Of a stretch of 64,000 nt of DNA, positions 24,036 to 36,088 are shown in pieces (position 1 is the stretch's first letter; the number at the start of each line of letters is the position of its first letter). Location: positions 3,868-67,867 of the forward strand of contig BDDD01002688.1 in NCBI GenBank assembly GCA_001972305.1, read 5' to 3'. The notes under the pieces were generated by a model. The model had not been told where the DNA came from and did no database searches. It saw only the letters and a program-made list of their open reading frames with translations. The DNA is from Cephalotus follicularis (taxonomy: Eukaryota; Streptophyta; Magnoliopsida; Oxalidales; Cephalotaceae). The position numbers and the translations under genes are program-made.

Positions 24036-25770
24036 GTGAGAATCAACAATTCCAAATTTGATTCTCAAGGTGCATCATCATCAAATTCCCAAGGTAATAT
24101 TGCTGAAAATGGAGATTCATCCGAAGATGGTGAGGTGATGTCCACGGTTTCATCTAAGAGTATTCCTCGTCAATGGATTTGGGATTCTGGTGCATCTTTT
24201 CATATGACGCCACATAGAGATTAGTTCCATACATATCGATCATGTGGTGGTATAGTACACGTGGGTAATAATAACTCGTGTAGTATTGTGGGAATTGGAG
24301 ATGTTCGAGTCACAATATTTGATGGTATTGCTCATACAATTTGTGGTGTACGACATGTACCAGATTTGCAGAAGAGTCTACTGTCACTAGGAAAGTTTGA
24401 TGAAGATGGCTTCAAAATTATTTCGGAGAAGGGTCGATTGAAGATTGTCAAAGGTGCACTCGTTGTGGCAAAACGAGAATTGATGGGTGGATTATATAGG
24501 CTGGTGGGAGACACTATAGTCGGTGAGGCCATAGTTGCCAACGCTGTGATAGAATCAGCAATTATCTGGCACATACGTTTAGGACATATGAGCAAGCAAT
24601 GACTACAAGTACTTTTTGATCGTGGTCTACTACCTGGTTTAAGGTCTGTTAATCTAGACTTTTGTGAAGATTGACTCTCTGGAAAGCTTCATAGAGCTTT
24701 ATTTCCTCTTTCTAGTGCTAGAAGTCACAATGTTCTTATTTTAATACATTATGACATTTGGGAAGCACTTGTCGAGTTTTTGGGAGGTTCGATGTATTTT
24801 ATATCGTTCATTGATGATTATTCCAGAAAAGTTTGGGTTTACATTCTTAAAAGCAAAAGTGATGCTTTTGTTACTTTTAAGAAGTTTAAAGCATTGGTGG
24901 AAAATCAGAAGGGAGCAAAAATTAAGTGTCTGAGAACCGATAATGGAGGAGAATATATCTCTCAAGAATTTACAGATTTTTATACTGAACATGGTATTCA
25001 AAGGCATTACACAATTCCAAGAACTCTATAGCAAAATGGAGTTGCTGAGCGTATGAATCGCACGCTAATGGATCGTGCTAGAAGTTTGCTGAGTTGTGCT
25101 GGTTTGGAGAAACATTTTTGGGCCGAAGCTGTATGTACGGCTTGTTACCTGGTGAATCATTCTCCAACAACAACTTTGAATGGAAAAATTCTTGAAGAGA
25201 TATGGTCTGGAAAACTTGTTGATCATTCGTTCCTCCGTACTTTTGATTGTGATGCTTACATGCAAGTTCCTAAAGAACAAAGGACTAAGCTTGATGCGAG
25301 GTCCAAAAAGTGTATTTTTCTTTGCTATGGAGACGGAGTAAAGGGGTATAGGTAGTGGGATCCCACTGCCCGCAAGGTGGTTATTAGTCGAGATGTTGTC
25401 TTTAATGAAGATTCGTTGCAGAAAGACAAAGAAACACCAAGTTCCAACCTGCCACATACCTTTGAATTTGAATCTTTACAAGAAGTTCAAAATCAACATG
25501 TTGAAGAATAGCTAGATGATATTGATGAACATGATGGAACTGATGAAGAGCATGTAGAAGAACATGATGTTGAAACTCAAAGTGACCAGGGAAGACAGAG
25601 GAGGGCTACCAAACCTTCTATTTGGCTCCAGGATTATGTCACGACCCATGCTTATATCACTAAAGAGCATAAGCCTCTTACTTATCAAGAAGCCTATGAA
25701 TCCAGCGAAGCTGCTCAATGGAGAGCATCTATGGAAGAAGAGATGGAAGCCCTAAATAAGAACAAAACTT
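24036..25770 (+). pseudogene. copia pol: protease and integrase
   Basis: The protease box is WDSGASFHMTP (about 24180). The GAG-pre-integrase region runs to about 24600 with WHIRLGHMS. The integrase core follows with FIDDYSRKVWVY (first Asp), LRTDNGGEY (second Asp) and NGVAERMNRTL (Glu), then the C-terminal DSFLRTFDCDAY-like region. At least six in-frame stops occur between 24220 and 25520, several at positions where a C-to-T or G-to-A change would make one from Gln or Trp codons. The region sits directly after the gag knuckle. Confidence 0.86.
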
Positions 25771-27232
25771 GGGATCTTGTCAAATTACCTAAAGGACGAA
25801 AGGCTATTGGTTGCAAATGAGTTTACAATATTAAAAGGGACACTAATGGGAACGTTGAGCGGTACAAATCCCGATTAGTGGTCAAGAGTTATGCTCATAA
25901 ATCAGGTATTGATTTCAACGAAATCTTTTCTCTAGTTGTTGGCTGACTATTATTCGTACTGTGTTAAGTATGGTAACCATGCTTGACCTAGAGCTTGAGT
26001 AGTTGGATGTTAAAACTGCCTTTTTGCATGGGAATCTTGATGAACAAATTTATATGACTCAACTTGAAAGCTTTATTGAAGAAAATAAGAAGGATTTGGT
26101 TTTTCGACTGAACAAATCGCTTTATGGCTTGAAGCCAGCGCCAAGATGCTGGTACAAGCGATTTGATTATTTCATTATGAGCTTAGGGTTCAAAAGATGT
26201 GAAGCAGATCATCGTGCTTATGTTCACAATCATGGTAATGGTGGGTTCATCATCTTATTATTGAATGTCAATGACATGCTGGTTGCAGGTTTCTATAAAG
26301 AAGGTATTGCAGACCTGAAAGCTCGTTTGGCTAGGGAATTTGATATGAAAGATCTGGGTGCTGTAAATCAAATTCTTGGGATGACTGTACTCAGAGATCA
26401 AGAAAATAGGATCAAGATCTAGATAACTCAAAAGAATTATGTTGAAAAGGTTCTACGTCGCTTCAATATGCAGAATGCTAAACCAGTTAACACCCCACTT
26501 CCTAGTGGCTATAATTTGTCTTTCGAACAGAGTCCTAGCATAGAAGCAGAGAAGACAGAGATGACTCGAGTACCATATGCATCGGCAGTAGGAAGCCTTG
26601 TGTTTTCCATGGTATGCACTAGATTAGACATTGCACAAACAGTGGGAGGAGTAAGCAAGTACATGGCAAATACTGGTTGAGATCATTGGACTACTGTGAA
26701 GTGGATCCTTCGTTACTTGAAGGGTACTTTAGACATGGCTATTTCTTATTGTAGCCAAACTCTACAGTTGGTTGGATATGTGGATGCAGATTTTGCATGA
26801 GACCGTGATAGACAGAGATCTACCATAGGATATTGTTTCTCTTTAGCATAAGGTGTAATTAGTTGGATGCCATGATTACAGTCTATGGTGGCCTTGTTTA
26901 CTACAGAAACTGAGTACATTGCAACAACAGATGCATGTAAAGAAGGTATCTGGTTAAATAGATTACTTGAAGAATTAAAATTCAAGCAGAAGGTGATAAC
27001 TTTTCATTGTGACAGTCAGAGTGCGTTACATTTGGTGGCTAATCCAATGTTTCATTCTCGGACTAAACATATTGATGTGAGATATCACTTTGTCCGTGAT
27101 GTTGTGGAAGATGGCGTAATCTCACTGCAGAAGATTCATACCAACGAAAACATAGCATATGAGCTAACGAAGCTTATTGCGAGAAAGAAGTTCATATGGT
27201 GCAGAACTTCTCTTGGGCTTGCGGTTACCTAA
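25720..27232 (+). pseudogene. copia pol: reverse transcriptase and RNase H
   Basis: The RT begins with EEMEALNKNKTWDLV and GRKAIGCKxVYNIKRD. It continues with LDVKTAFLHGNLDEQIYM, SLYGLKPAPRCWYKRFD and KDLGAVNQILGM. The catalytic Tyr-Val-Asp-Asp box reads NVNDML at about 26265, so one catalytic Asp is lost. RNase H appears as TETEYIATTDACKEGIWL, CDSQSALHL and HIDVRYHFVRD. Stops at several places and a frame shift around 25940-26000 break the reading frame. It ends shortly before the 3' LTR. Confidence 0.86.
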
Positions 27233-27300
27233 TCGAAGGTGACGTTTGGGCAAATCGGAGCTATGAAGACCAATTAGAAATTAGTTTTCAAGTGGGAGAA

Positions 27301-27908
27301 TGTGAAGTCAAAGTCAAAAGTAACATGCTACTTTTGTATAGCGGTTCTTTTTTTCTTTGTAAGGAAGAAATTAGCAAGTAGGCCAATAATGTGATTGGTT
27401 CAAACTGATGACGACTAGGCAAGAGGTGGCAATTTTTTCTTTACTTAGCTTGTAAGTAATTTAAGCCTATACATATGGTGTCTTGTGAGCATATGTTGTA
27501 GTGCGATCAATGAACCAAACGGTGATGCAAGATATAGAGAGAGATAAAATAGTATAAAGTGTTTTCTCTTGGGTTTTGATTATTTCTCTGGGTTATATTC
27601 TTATACTGGGTTTGGATCACTAGTAAGAAATCTACTGATGTACAATATCTATGGGAGAGTGTTTTCACTAAAATACTTGTGAGAGTTATACTGTGAGGAT
27701 TTCTTTGCAGTGAGCGTTATTGTGTGAGTTGTGTCATATTTTCCCTGTTATAATAAAAGATAGTTCTGGTGTGATTGTCCCGTGGATGTAGGCAAATTGT
27801 CGAACCACATAAATTCTTGTATCTTACAACTTTAATTTTTTCTGCACTTGTCTATTTTTACTGCTTGGTTACGAACTTGTCAATTGTGTGAGACGTTTAT
27901 CGGCAATA
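27301..27908 (+). repeat. 3' LTR of the copia element (608 bp)
   Basis: Starts TGTGAAGTCAAAGT after the purine tract and ends GGCAATA, where the other LTR ends GGCAACA. It lacks a block present in the 5' LTR and differs by many scattered substitutions. Confidence 0.9.
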
Positions 27909-27913
27909 GATAT

Positions 27914-28538
27914 TTCATGGGTCTGATTGCTCTATCCCATGTGTTGAACAATAGTGTAGGCTCTTTCTCCCTCTCTTGCTAGATGCTAACAACTAATTAC
28001 AACAAACCATACCTGTGACAAAAAAAATAAAAAAAGAGTAATGCTATATACATACTAAGGGCTAGTTTTGTATTACTATAACTTTTTGAGTTTACTATGA
28101 AAAGCTTCTTTTGAAAAAGCGATTTTGGAAAACACTCCCTAAGATAATTTGTAAAAACTGTTTTTTAACAATGCTTTTGACAAAAAAACACTTTTAAAAT
28201 AAATTTACTAAACACTTCATATTTTCAACGTAGTTGTGCTTTTTGAAACACAATACCAAACCCACCCGAACACTTTTACTAACTATTTCTTATTAACACG
28301 ACATGTCAAATAATAATAGATTACATATTGATAACAAAATACATGTATATGTCATACATTAACATATATCATTTATTGAATGAATAATGATATTAACCAT
28401 AACTAAAATATCAAAATATCATTGATGGTGTTTACAAACATCCTTATTAAGAATTTATTTTGAGTTAGGATATATTGTCACCTGATGACAAAATAAAAAG
28501 TTTACTACCCCATCTTAAACCATTAAATGGAGTACACA
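27914..28538. other. Intergenic DNA with a probable MITE at 28059-28267
   Basis: The segment from 28059 starts GGGCTAGTTTTGTATT and its right end reads inverted GGGTGGGTTTGGTATT, with further similarity inward (CTTTTTGAG and CTTTTTGAAA). It is a 209-bp non-coding inverted-repeat element. Flanking triplets TAA and GAA nearly match a Harbinger-type target, so the class is unsure. The rest is AT-rich DNA with no gene. Confidence 0.45.
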
Positions 28539-29174
28539 TGCATTGTAACGACCCGATCCCGAAACCCGAGCCGTTACAAGAATCTGGGATGACTTTAACC
28601 ATAACCCATAGCACAAACTGTTCATATAAATTTCCTTCTCTCATCTTCTCCTTTATATATATATATTTTTTTTTCCAAGCACATCACGAGAGCAAAGGAC
28701 TAGATGTCCACCTGCACCTCGGCTACCCACTGCAGCGGACTGGCGCCACGCGCCAAGGTCTTGCCTATCCTCTTCCTCCACGATAGAGGACCAGACCTAC
28801 AACAACTTGGACATAGCATTCATGCATTCACACATACATGATAAAGAAAAGAGTAGAATGAGACAGTCATTTTTATAGTGGTTCGGCACAGAAAATGCCT
28901 ACGTCCACTTCCTCAATCATCCATGAGGTTCCACTAGTATGAAGTTCATTACATGCAGGGTTACATAGCTTAGCAAATACTGAGAATGAAAGGATAGCTA
29001 CGCAGGCCATACATAGCAGAGAAGCCGCACCAGACTTCATTCATTCAAGGGAGCTATGCCAAACCAGAAGCCACTACACAACAAAACCCGAGGACCACTC
29101 CAATGATGTATTATAAAAGGAGCAGAGGACTTCAACGAGCGGAGAGCCCCAACTCACCGTTTCATTAAATCCTC

Positions 29175-29338
29175 AACACTGTCTTCCAAAACACCAACAC
29201 GCACCGTATCACTTAGACCCGAGGAGAGCACCCACGTGTTCTACACGTGATCACTTAACATTGTCTTCCAAGACACCAACATGCACCGTATCACTTAGAC
29301 CCGAGGACAACACCCACGTATTCTACACGTGATCACTT
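29175..29338. repeat. 82-bp tandem duplication
   Basis: Two adjacent copies of a unit starting AACACTGTCTTCC / AACATTGTCTTCC and containing CACCCACGT and CTACACGTGATCAC, differing at a few positions. Confidence 0.85.
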
Positions 29339-29479
29339 AACACCTTGGTCTAAGGTCAGAGGAAACACATCCTCCACAGACCTTCTCCTCTGCCCTTCTA
29401 CAAGGAGCGCTTCTTACCATGATCAACGTATGAAACCCCTAGGCGTCCACAGACCCTTTTCTCTCTAGACCCTTGATCA

Positions 29480-29790
29480 CCACCTCTGCAATATGCCAGA
29501 CGAGGACCTCTGCAACATGTCAGACGACGACCTTTGCAACATGTCAGACCACAACGCTAGACCACAAGTATTGCAAGGTACTGGGCCATAAGCCAGACCA
29601 CCATCACTGCAAGGTACCAGACAACAAGCTCTGGCCGCAACCTCTGTAAGGTGCCGGACAACAAGCCAGACCACAACCTCTGCAAGGTACCAGACAACAA
29701 GCCAGACCACAACCTCTGCAAGGTACCAGACAACAAGCTCCGCAAGTACCAGGCCACAAGTACTGCAAGGTACCAGACAACGAGCACTGC
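29480..29790. repeat. Imperfect 36-bp tandem repeats
   Basis: Units containing CAGACAACAAG and ACCTCTGCAAGGT recur. The clearest three lie at about 29648-29740 with 36-bp spacing; the flanks hold shorter, degenerate units. Confidence 0.8.
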
Positions 29791-30117
29791 CTGCCCAGGA
29801 GCTCGTCACTTCAAGGGTACGCACCCCTGCGACGTAGTTCGGCAAGTTTGGCAAGTTTGGCATGTCTACCTTCAGGCATCATCCACAACAGCAAGATGTA
29901 GAACGCCACAACAATTCCACTACCTACTCGCAGAGAAGCCATGCACACATGCCCACTACAGAGTACCCGACCATCCACGGAACAACAGCCCATCCATGGA
30001 TATCAAACCATCCACATATGCCAACCCACTCCCAACACCAGACCAGGTAGCCCGAGGAGATTAATGCCCGAGAAGGCATCTTCAACAAAACACCAGAGAA
30101 GCCACTTTGCTTAGTCA

Positions 30118-30450
30118 ATGCCCGAGGAGACCACCACACAAGCAATGTCTGAGAAGACCATCACACAAGCAATGCCCGGGGAGACCACCACACCAGCAAT
30201 GCCCGAGGAGACCACCACGCCAGAAATGCCCGAGAAGACCATCAAACAAGCAATGCCCGAGAAGACCACCACACAAGCAATGCCCAGGGAGACCACCACA
30301 CAAGCAATGCCCGAGAAGACCATCACACAGGCAATGCCTGAGAAGACCATCACAGAAGCAATGCCCGAGAAAACCATCACACAAGCAATGCCCGGGGAGA
30401 CCACCACACCGGCAATGCCCGAGGAGACCATCACACAAGCAATGCCTGAA
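30118..30450. repeat. 27-bp minisatellite, about 12 copies
   Basis: The unit begins ATGCCCGAGGAGACCACC and repeats every 27 bp. Because 27 is divisible by three, the plus strand reads as a nine-residue repeat (MPEETTTQA with variants) and stays open in several frames. No start context, homolog or expression signal supports a protein. Confidence 0.92.
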
Positions 30451-30634
30451 AAGCTTTACTCCACAAGACATCCGGGGAGCTTTACTCAACACCCGACATC
30501 ATACTCACACACTTCCATAGCCGAAACCACCTCAGCAAGCACAAATAACGACTCCGTTGCAGATCCATTAACGTGGTCATGGGCTACAGGACTGTACACG
30601 TCCCTCATATACGCATATAGATACCCACTTCCAG

Positions 30635-30828
30635 AGCACCGCATGAACATCGATAGAAAGGCTACGCGAGCACTCCTTCTTCGACAATCACACGTTTGGC
30701 GCACCTCACTACATGAACATCGATCGAGGGGCTACGCAAGCCCACCCCCGTCGGCAATCACGAGCTTAGCACTACACCATATGAACATCGATCGAGGAGC
30801 TACCTCGTCGGCAATCACGTAGCGTTAG
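30635..30828. repeat. About 70-bp tandem repeat, three degenerate copies
   Basis: The phrase ATGAACATCGAT followed by a GGGGCTAC-like word and GGCAATCACG occurs three times at roughly 70-bp spacing, the last copy shortened. Confidence 0.75.
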
Positions 30829-31814
30829 TTTCGTCCAAGGGGCCCGCGAATCACCGCTCAACCACTACCGATGAGGCACTTCAACTGGTAAATGCTCAAG
30901 AAGATGCTTGACATGCACTGCTCACCAAGGGACGCCCGACGTGGACTACTCTGCAAGGAAAGCTTACCATGCACTACTCGGCAGGGGATGTACGTCAAAC
31001 TGACTCCTCTGCCAGGACGCACATCGCACTAACTCCCTGGCAAGAACACGCATCTGACATGACCATAACAGCTGTATTCGTCACATAAGATCTGAGAAAC
31101 CTCGTCTACCCAGAATCTAAATGCTAAAACACAAACTCACAAAACACCTAAACACAAAATGGTTAAGTTAGTATAACCATAAACGAAACCACAGTAAAAC
31201 GTCACATACCTGGGTATCTCAATACCAGCTCCTGCAACGCTTACCAGTTCCTTGGAACTCCGAATCCACCATATACCACACTCGGGTAAGGACATCAAAG
31301 ACCAGTGAGAATCACCTTCAACCACGTTTGACTACAGAAGAAATAGAGAAGAAGAGAAACAAGACTTGTAGAGGAGATGCTCGGTCATGCCAGAAGTAAG
31401 GATCCAACGAAGAGGAAGCTTGAACCTCACAGGGAGTACTCATAACTCACCCAGACAGAGTTCACTCGACGTCTTCCCTTTTCTTCCTTCTTCTTCTTCC
31501 TACCTACTTCTCACTGACTTCCTCCTTCCTTCCTTCTGCCCAAGGCGCCAGATATATCACTTCACACACTCTCCCTGACACACGTCCTTTCACATTAAAA
31601 ATGGTTAGTTTCTCTTGTAAGCTTCACTTATGGGATTAGTCAAAATAAATGACTCTTCTCAACCCACGCCACTTTGGGCCTTAATATTGCACAAGAGAGG
31701 ACTCCCAAATGGCTTAAGGAAAATAATAAAACCCAAACCAGGCTTTAACAAGCAGATGGCAAAGAGGATCCTCTGCAAAACCGTACATGGGTATTACATG
31801 CATGCACATATAAG

Positions 31815-31999
31815 CATGGACGGATCCAGGGGGGCCTGTAGGGGCCCTAGCCCCCCTCCCAAATTATTATTTTTAAAAATTTTTACATATAAAAAAATTA
31901 GAAAAAAAAATTATATAAGAAAAAAAAATTTTAGCCCCCCCAATTATTTAAAATTTTTGTTTTGCCCCTCCCACACTTTTATGTCTGGATCCGTCCCTG
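31815..31999. mobile_element. hAT-type MITE (185 bp) with perfect 8-bp target duplication
   Basis: The terminal repeats are CATGGACGGATCCAG and, inverted, CAGGGACGGATCCAG. Both flanks read CATATAAG (31807-31814 and 32000-32007). The interior is A/T-rich with GCCCCC blocks. Ends and duplication length fit the hAT superfamily; no protein is encoded. Confidence 0.9.
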
Positions 32000-32007
32000 C
32001 ATATAAG

Positions 32008-33129
32008 GGTCTTGAAATATGTATATTTCATTAAATGGTATAAAATAAGATGATAAACTAAAAAGTTTATCACTATGTGACAACATATCCTACCTCATCC
32101 ATTTTTAATTTTAAATTAACAATGATATTTATAACACCTCAACTAAGATCATTTGTGATGTCACGTCTAAAAGCATTTAACAGCAGTTATTATTGAGAAA
32201 GCATATTCAAATGCCTAAACCTTTCACCTGCTCAGTTTTCTAACTCTTACTGGAGATTGCAACATACGAATTTTAACCCTTTTTTTTTTCAACTTGTGCT
32301 GCAAGCGTAAGAACCAAATAAAACACCATAAAGTTAATAGAAATAAACACAACAAAAAATGCAAGCAAAATTTACCCGCTCAAAAGCTTGCGGTCTATAA
32401 AGTTGGGGAGCTTAACTAGCATTAAAAGGCATCTTCCAAATCTGAGTACCCCTTATGATCTACACATGCAGATTTTCTAGTAGTTACCAAAGTGACCCTC
32501 GCAAGCGAAAACCACAAGTGTTTTTCATTTTTAAGCAACTACTCCATGATGAACTCGTTTTAAAATTCTCATTTCTCCCTTCTCTGGGAATCTGCAGCCT
32601 CAAGCGGTATCCAACTCCTACCAAGCCAAAGGCAAGGCTCAAAATAGGTGGTACTTGATAGATACTTCTAAATATACAATGGGAAGTTTAAAGCCAATAA
32701 ATTTTTAATTACTTTTCCATTAAATAAAGTTCTTAAGACAAATCACAAGCTTCGTCTTTCCTTTCAACTGTGCTCCATCACAGTAACTCAATCTACATGG
32801 ATGTGGAATCAAAACCTGAAAATAGATTACATATTCTAAGGTCTTAATAGAAGAAGAAAAATATACAAGCCAAACATTGGATCAGCAAATCCAGCGAGAA
32901 AAAACCAATCTGCGGAGTTGCAAACTACCAGACTTCCATTATGGCATACCTCACCTGATGCAGAAAACCCATGACACATGAAACACCTTGCTCTGTGACT
33001 TACACAGATGTGCAGTGATTGAAAAAAGTATTCTTGACCAGACTACCCAAACAATTTCCATATGTGGTGTATACATCTGAAGTTTTTTAGGTTGTTGCAT
33101 GCCAGTAGCACCAACAAAACTTCTACAAC
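32008..33129. other. Region downstream of the GID8-like gene
   Basis: AT-rich DNA carrying the 3' flank and presumably the 3' UTR of the GID8-like gene (reading right to left). No further coding exon or transposon end was recognised. Confidence 0.5.
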
Positions 33130-35404
33130 TTAGCCTTTGAGAAATTCCGTCCAAGTAAGTGGACGATGCCCATCCTAGAAAACAAAAAATTTATAAAAGT
33201 TAGACATCAAACCATAGCCGGAATATCCATCGATAATTTCGTCATCATCATACTTCTGGGACCTTGTTTCAAAACACATCCTTTTGTGTAGTCCATGAGG
33301 GAAGACTAGGACAACATAATGCCAAAGGGAAAAGCAACTAAACAGGACAGAATAAACTACCATTTCCAAAACAAGAAGGACGACGAAGTGGAGAGGCTAC
33401 TCAGAAAGTCAGTATATCAGAAAAAATAAATAACATGCACAGCCTCCAAAATCTTCAACTAGATAGATCATTAACTAACTGTACATTACCTTGCCAAGCT
33501 CTTGATTTAAGCTTTGCTTTACTACTGTTGTCTGTTGCATCAGTCTTTCCATTGCTGTATAGCTTGGAAGGTTTGCATGAGCTGGCATCATTCATAAACC
33601 ACATAAAACAGCGAAGATACTTAGAAATTAAATGATAGGTTGGAATAAAAACATTATTGTAAATTGCCCTAAAAGGAAATCTAACAAGCAGAAGAAGCAA
33701 CTCAGTAACAAACCAAGAATTGCTCGGTTCAAATTATCTGCCACATGCTGCCGATACTCCAAGCTGAGCAGATGAAACATTGGGGATTTCTCTGGTTCAT
33801 CATATGCAAGCAGAGCCATGAAGTCCTGCAACAAATGCACACCACCTTTACTCTCTAACAAAACTAAAGAGAAGCAATAGATATGGTTAATATACTATGA
33901 ATGTGGAAGCAACATACTTCAAGCTTTTCAACAAATTTTTGCACCTTCCCAAATGGAGTCAACTTGGTCTGAGCAAACTCCAAAGCTTCTACCCTGCCAT
34001 AGAAATGAAAAGTTTCACTTAAAGGAAATTTGTGACTCATAATTTTGGAGATTATATTGACGTTTTGCTTACCACTTCCTAGAGCAGACAAGCTCAACAA
34101 AATGAAGGCTCAAAAGATCAAAGTGCAAATCCTTATTTTTCTCTAGCAAGTCATGAGTGAGCTGTTCTGTTAGTTCAATGGCCTTTAATGCATTCCCCTC
34201 TAGTGCACAATGAAAAATTCCTGAGCATGTAATAGAAAATTAGCACCGCGCGAACCAACAACTTCGATTGATCTTAAGGGAATAAAGTAATTCTCTCTTC
34301 ATCAGACTCATAATAACATAAAGGGAGAAATAGAAGAAAACTGCTATCTGTCAATCGGATTGTTATAACACAAGAGTTTATATTTTAGCATTTCATGCTT
34401 GCATTGTATAAAGTAATTTGCTTTGGCAGAGTCAATAACCCATTAAATGACACTGTCAGTAAGCAACTATGATTTCTTTAGTTCTACTCTTCCTACCAAG
34501 AAAGAAAATGTTACTACTTTTTCTTTTCTCCATGTCCTCAAGATAATTAGGAGGTTGCTTCATCCCTGTACAAGTAATGAAAGAATCCACTGTTTCTTTG
34601 TAGCAATTATGCACCAGATAGGACAGGACAATGTCATGAATGTCATTGTCACTAACAACCTGCAAAAGACACATGAACACATAAGCCCCATTAACGTAAC
34701 AGATAAAAACATGCTGCGGAGATATTAATATAAAAACTCAGTTTCTCATTAAAACTTCTTAACAGAACTTTACCGTTTACATAAAAAGATACAATGAGCC
34801 AAAATCATGCTAAAAAATAATCTAACAATACAGCCAAAATTACACGTTGCACTTCAGCTTATAGAACTCAAACCCTTAAAAATCTCCAAAAGTCAGTCTT
34901 ACCTTACTTAGATTCTATGCCCACATCCAAACCTCGAGAGCTAAACTCAAACCACATTTTGAATAGCACATCCACTACTATCTCTCAAAGTCAATTTTTT
35001 TGCAAAGAAAATCAATTTAATAAATAAAATAGGAGCACACAGACTAATAAACCCAAATTACACTGGATATCTTCAACAACTCACAGAATCAGCAAACAAA
35101 AACCAATCAATCAACAAAAAGGTCAACAACGAAAAGCATTAATCAGGCCCATCAGTCCAACGTAATACTTCAATCGGTTAATTTAAATAAAATTCAATCT
35201 GAAACTGGATATTAACCTATAGTATCGATCATAGATTTGAAACCTAGGACAGGTAAAATCTATCAATAGATGAGATTGCGTATACGGATTAGGCACATTA
35301 TGTATTTCAATAAATCGAGTGGTAAACAAAACAATAATATTTAAAAGAAAAAAAAAGGATGAAGAACTTACAACTTGTTCGTAGCTACGAGGATCAACGT
35401 CCAT
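33130..35404 (-). CDS. GID8: GID8-like LisH/CTLH/CRA protein (CTLH-complex subunit), 7 exons
   Basis: Exons: 35404-35372, 34659-34518, 34220-34073, 33993-33918, 33825-33714, 33581-33490, 33174-33130. All introns are GT-AG with consistent phases; the 648 nt give 215 residues, close to the 210-245 usual for plant GID8-like proteins. It opens MDVDPRSYEQV. The LisH motif is at about residues 13-45 (DIHDIVLSYLVHNCYKETVDSF). CTLH follows at about 57-115 (ALEGNALKAIELTEQL, HFDLLSLHFVELV), then the CRA part (ALEFAQTKLTPFGKV, MALLAYDEPEKSPMFHLLS, YRQHVADNLNRAIL). In yeast and animals GID8 is a scaffold of the GID/CTLH E3 ubiquitin ligase; the plant role is inferred from family. The short last exon ends LTWTEFLKG. 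Confidence 0.93.
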
Positions 35405-36083
35405 GATAGAGCGGTTAATGGAAACGTATAGACTATAGGAGATAAAGGATGGGTTTTTGGTCTTATCGAAAAAAAAAAACGGAAGATTGGGAGATATGGT
35501 GGCTATGGAAGCAGTTTTGATGTTTTAGTTTGGTATAAGCGTTCTCTTTTATACAATCATGTCAGCAGTAGATATCGAACAGTAAAGTGCCTTGCAATCG
35601 CAGTAATCGGAGTCCCGTTTGAAAACATATTAAATGGGACGTTTTTTTTTGTTTTTTTGTGAATAAGGTTATATTCCCTACAATAAGCTTGTAAAATAAA
35701 TATCACCACCATTACTTACATTTCATTATTTAGAGAGAAAAAGAAAATTCTATATTCGAAGAGAGGTTATCCCAACGAAATTAGATGTTCGTTATTAAAT
35801 TCGTCCCATCACGAGGCAATACACCTCAGTTTGATGGTTCTAATTACAACATGTTTTTAAGCAAATATTAAAGTTTGATTTCCTTGCAACGATAACCATT
35901 AAATTTGATTTTATGTTTATGTCATTTGTGGGTCTTTATATAGTTATTTCATTTGGATGATATAATCCTACCATTTGGGTTAATTATTATCTTGTTTAAA
36001 CTTTTAATGATGTAACCATAATCTTAATAACTCAAGTGATAAGATAAATTTAAAGACAAATGTATCAAAACGAATAAAATATC
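35405..36083. other. Upstream region of the GID8-like gene
   Basis: It must include the promoter and 5' UTR of the gene at 33130-35404, which reads away from it. The first 200 bp are moderately AT-rich; the rest up to the Tat-A insertion is AT-rich with no recognisable gene or transposon end. No confident TATA box was chosen. Confidence 0.45.
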
Positions 36084-36088
36084 GTGTT

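Larger units (their letters stand above)
19295..24060 (+). pseudogene. copia gag, split by an inserted LTR
   Basis: The N-terminal part starts at the ATG at 19295 (FEIPIFNGSNYPLWKLKIQ, the conserved copia gag opening). A TGA replaces the usual Trp codon at 19553-19555, and the frame shifts before the second block (19627-19916, FREHLNGFNTVLSRL and MLLLCSMPNSWDSL). It is then cut by an insertion at 19917-23923. It resumes at 23924 with a basic Ser/Arg stretch and a CCHC knuckle (CWKCGQKDHIGKDC, about 23985-24025). Gag would form the particle; this copy cannot. Confidence 0.85.
18565..27908 (+). mobile_element. Ty1/copia retrotransposon, decayed, with nested insertions
   Basis: Two direct LTRs (18565-19219 and 27301-27908) flank gag, a zinc knuckle, protease, integrase, RT and RNase H in the copia order, with integrase before RT. 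The primer site TGGTATCAGAGC is at 19222-19233 and the purine tract AGTGGGAGA lies just before the 3' LTR. Flanks GATGT (18560-18564) and GATAT (27909-27913) form a target duplication with one mismatch. The length of 9.3 kb is due to a 4-kb insertion in gag (19917-23923). Many stops and LTR differences show it is old. Confidence 0.9.
28544..31798. mobile_element. Solo LTR (3,255 bp) rich in tandem repeats
   Basis: The ends are TGTAACGACCCG and GGTATTACA, giving TG...CA, with the exact target duplication TGCAT at 28539-28543 and 31799-31803. There is no gag, pol, primer site or purine tract, so it is a solo LTR of a large-LTR gypsy-like element. Its interior is built from several tandem repeats (82-bp, 36-bp, 27-bp and about 70-bp units). 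Long open frames here arise from those repeats. Confidence 0.85.

Noticed and set aside
29470-30450. Possible CRISPR-like array
   Set aside because: The units are contiguous tandem repeats without unique spacers, in a plant LTR.
30118-30822. Long plus-strand open frame with nine-residue repeats (MPEETTTQA-like)
   Set aside because: It is a 27-bp minisatellite inside a solo LTR; all frames stay open because the unit is a multiple of three, and no domain or start signal supports a protein.
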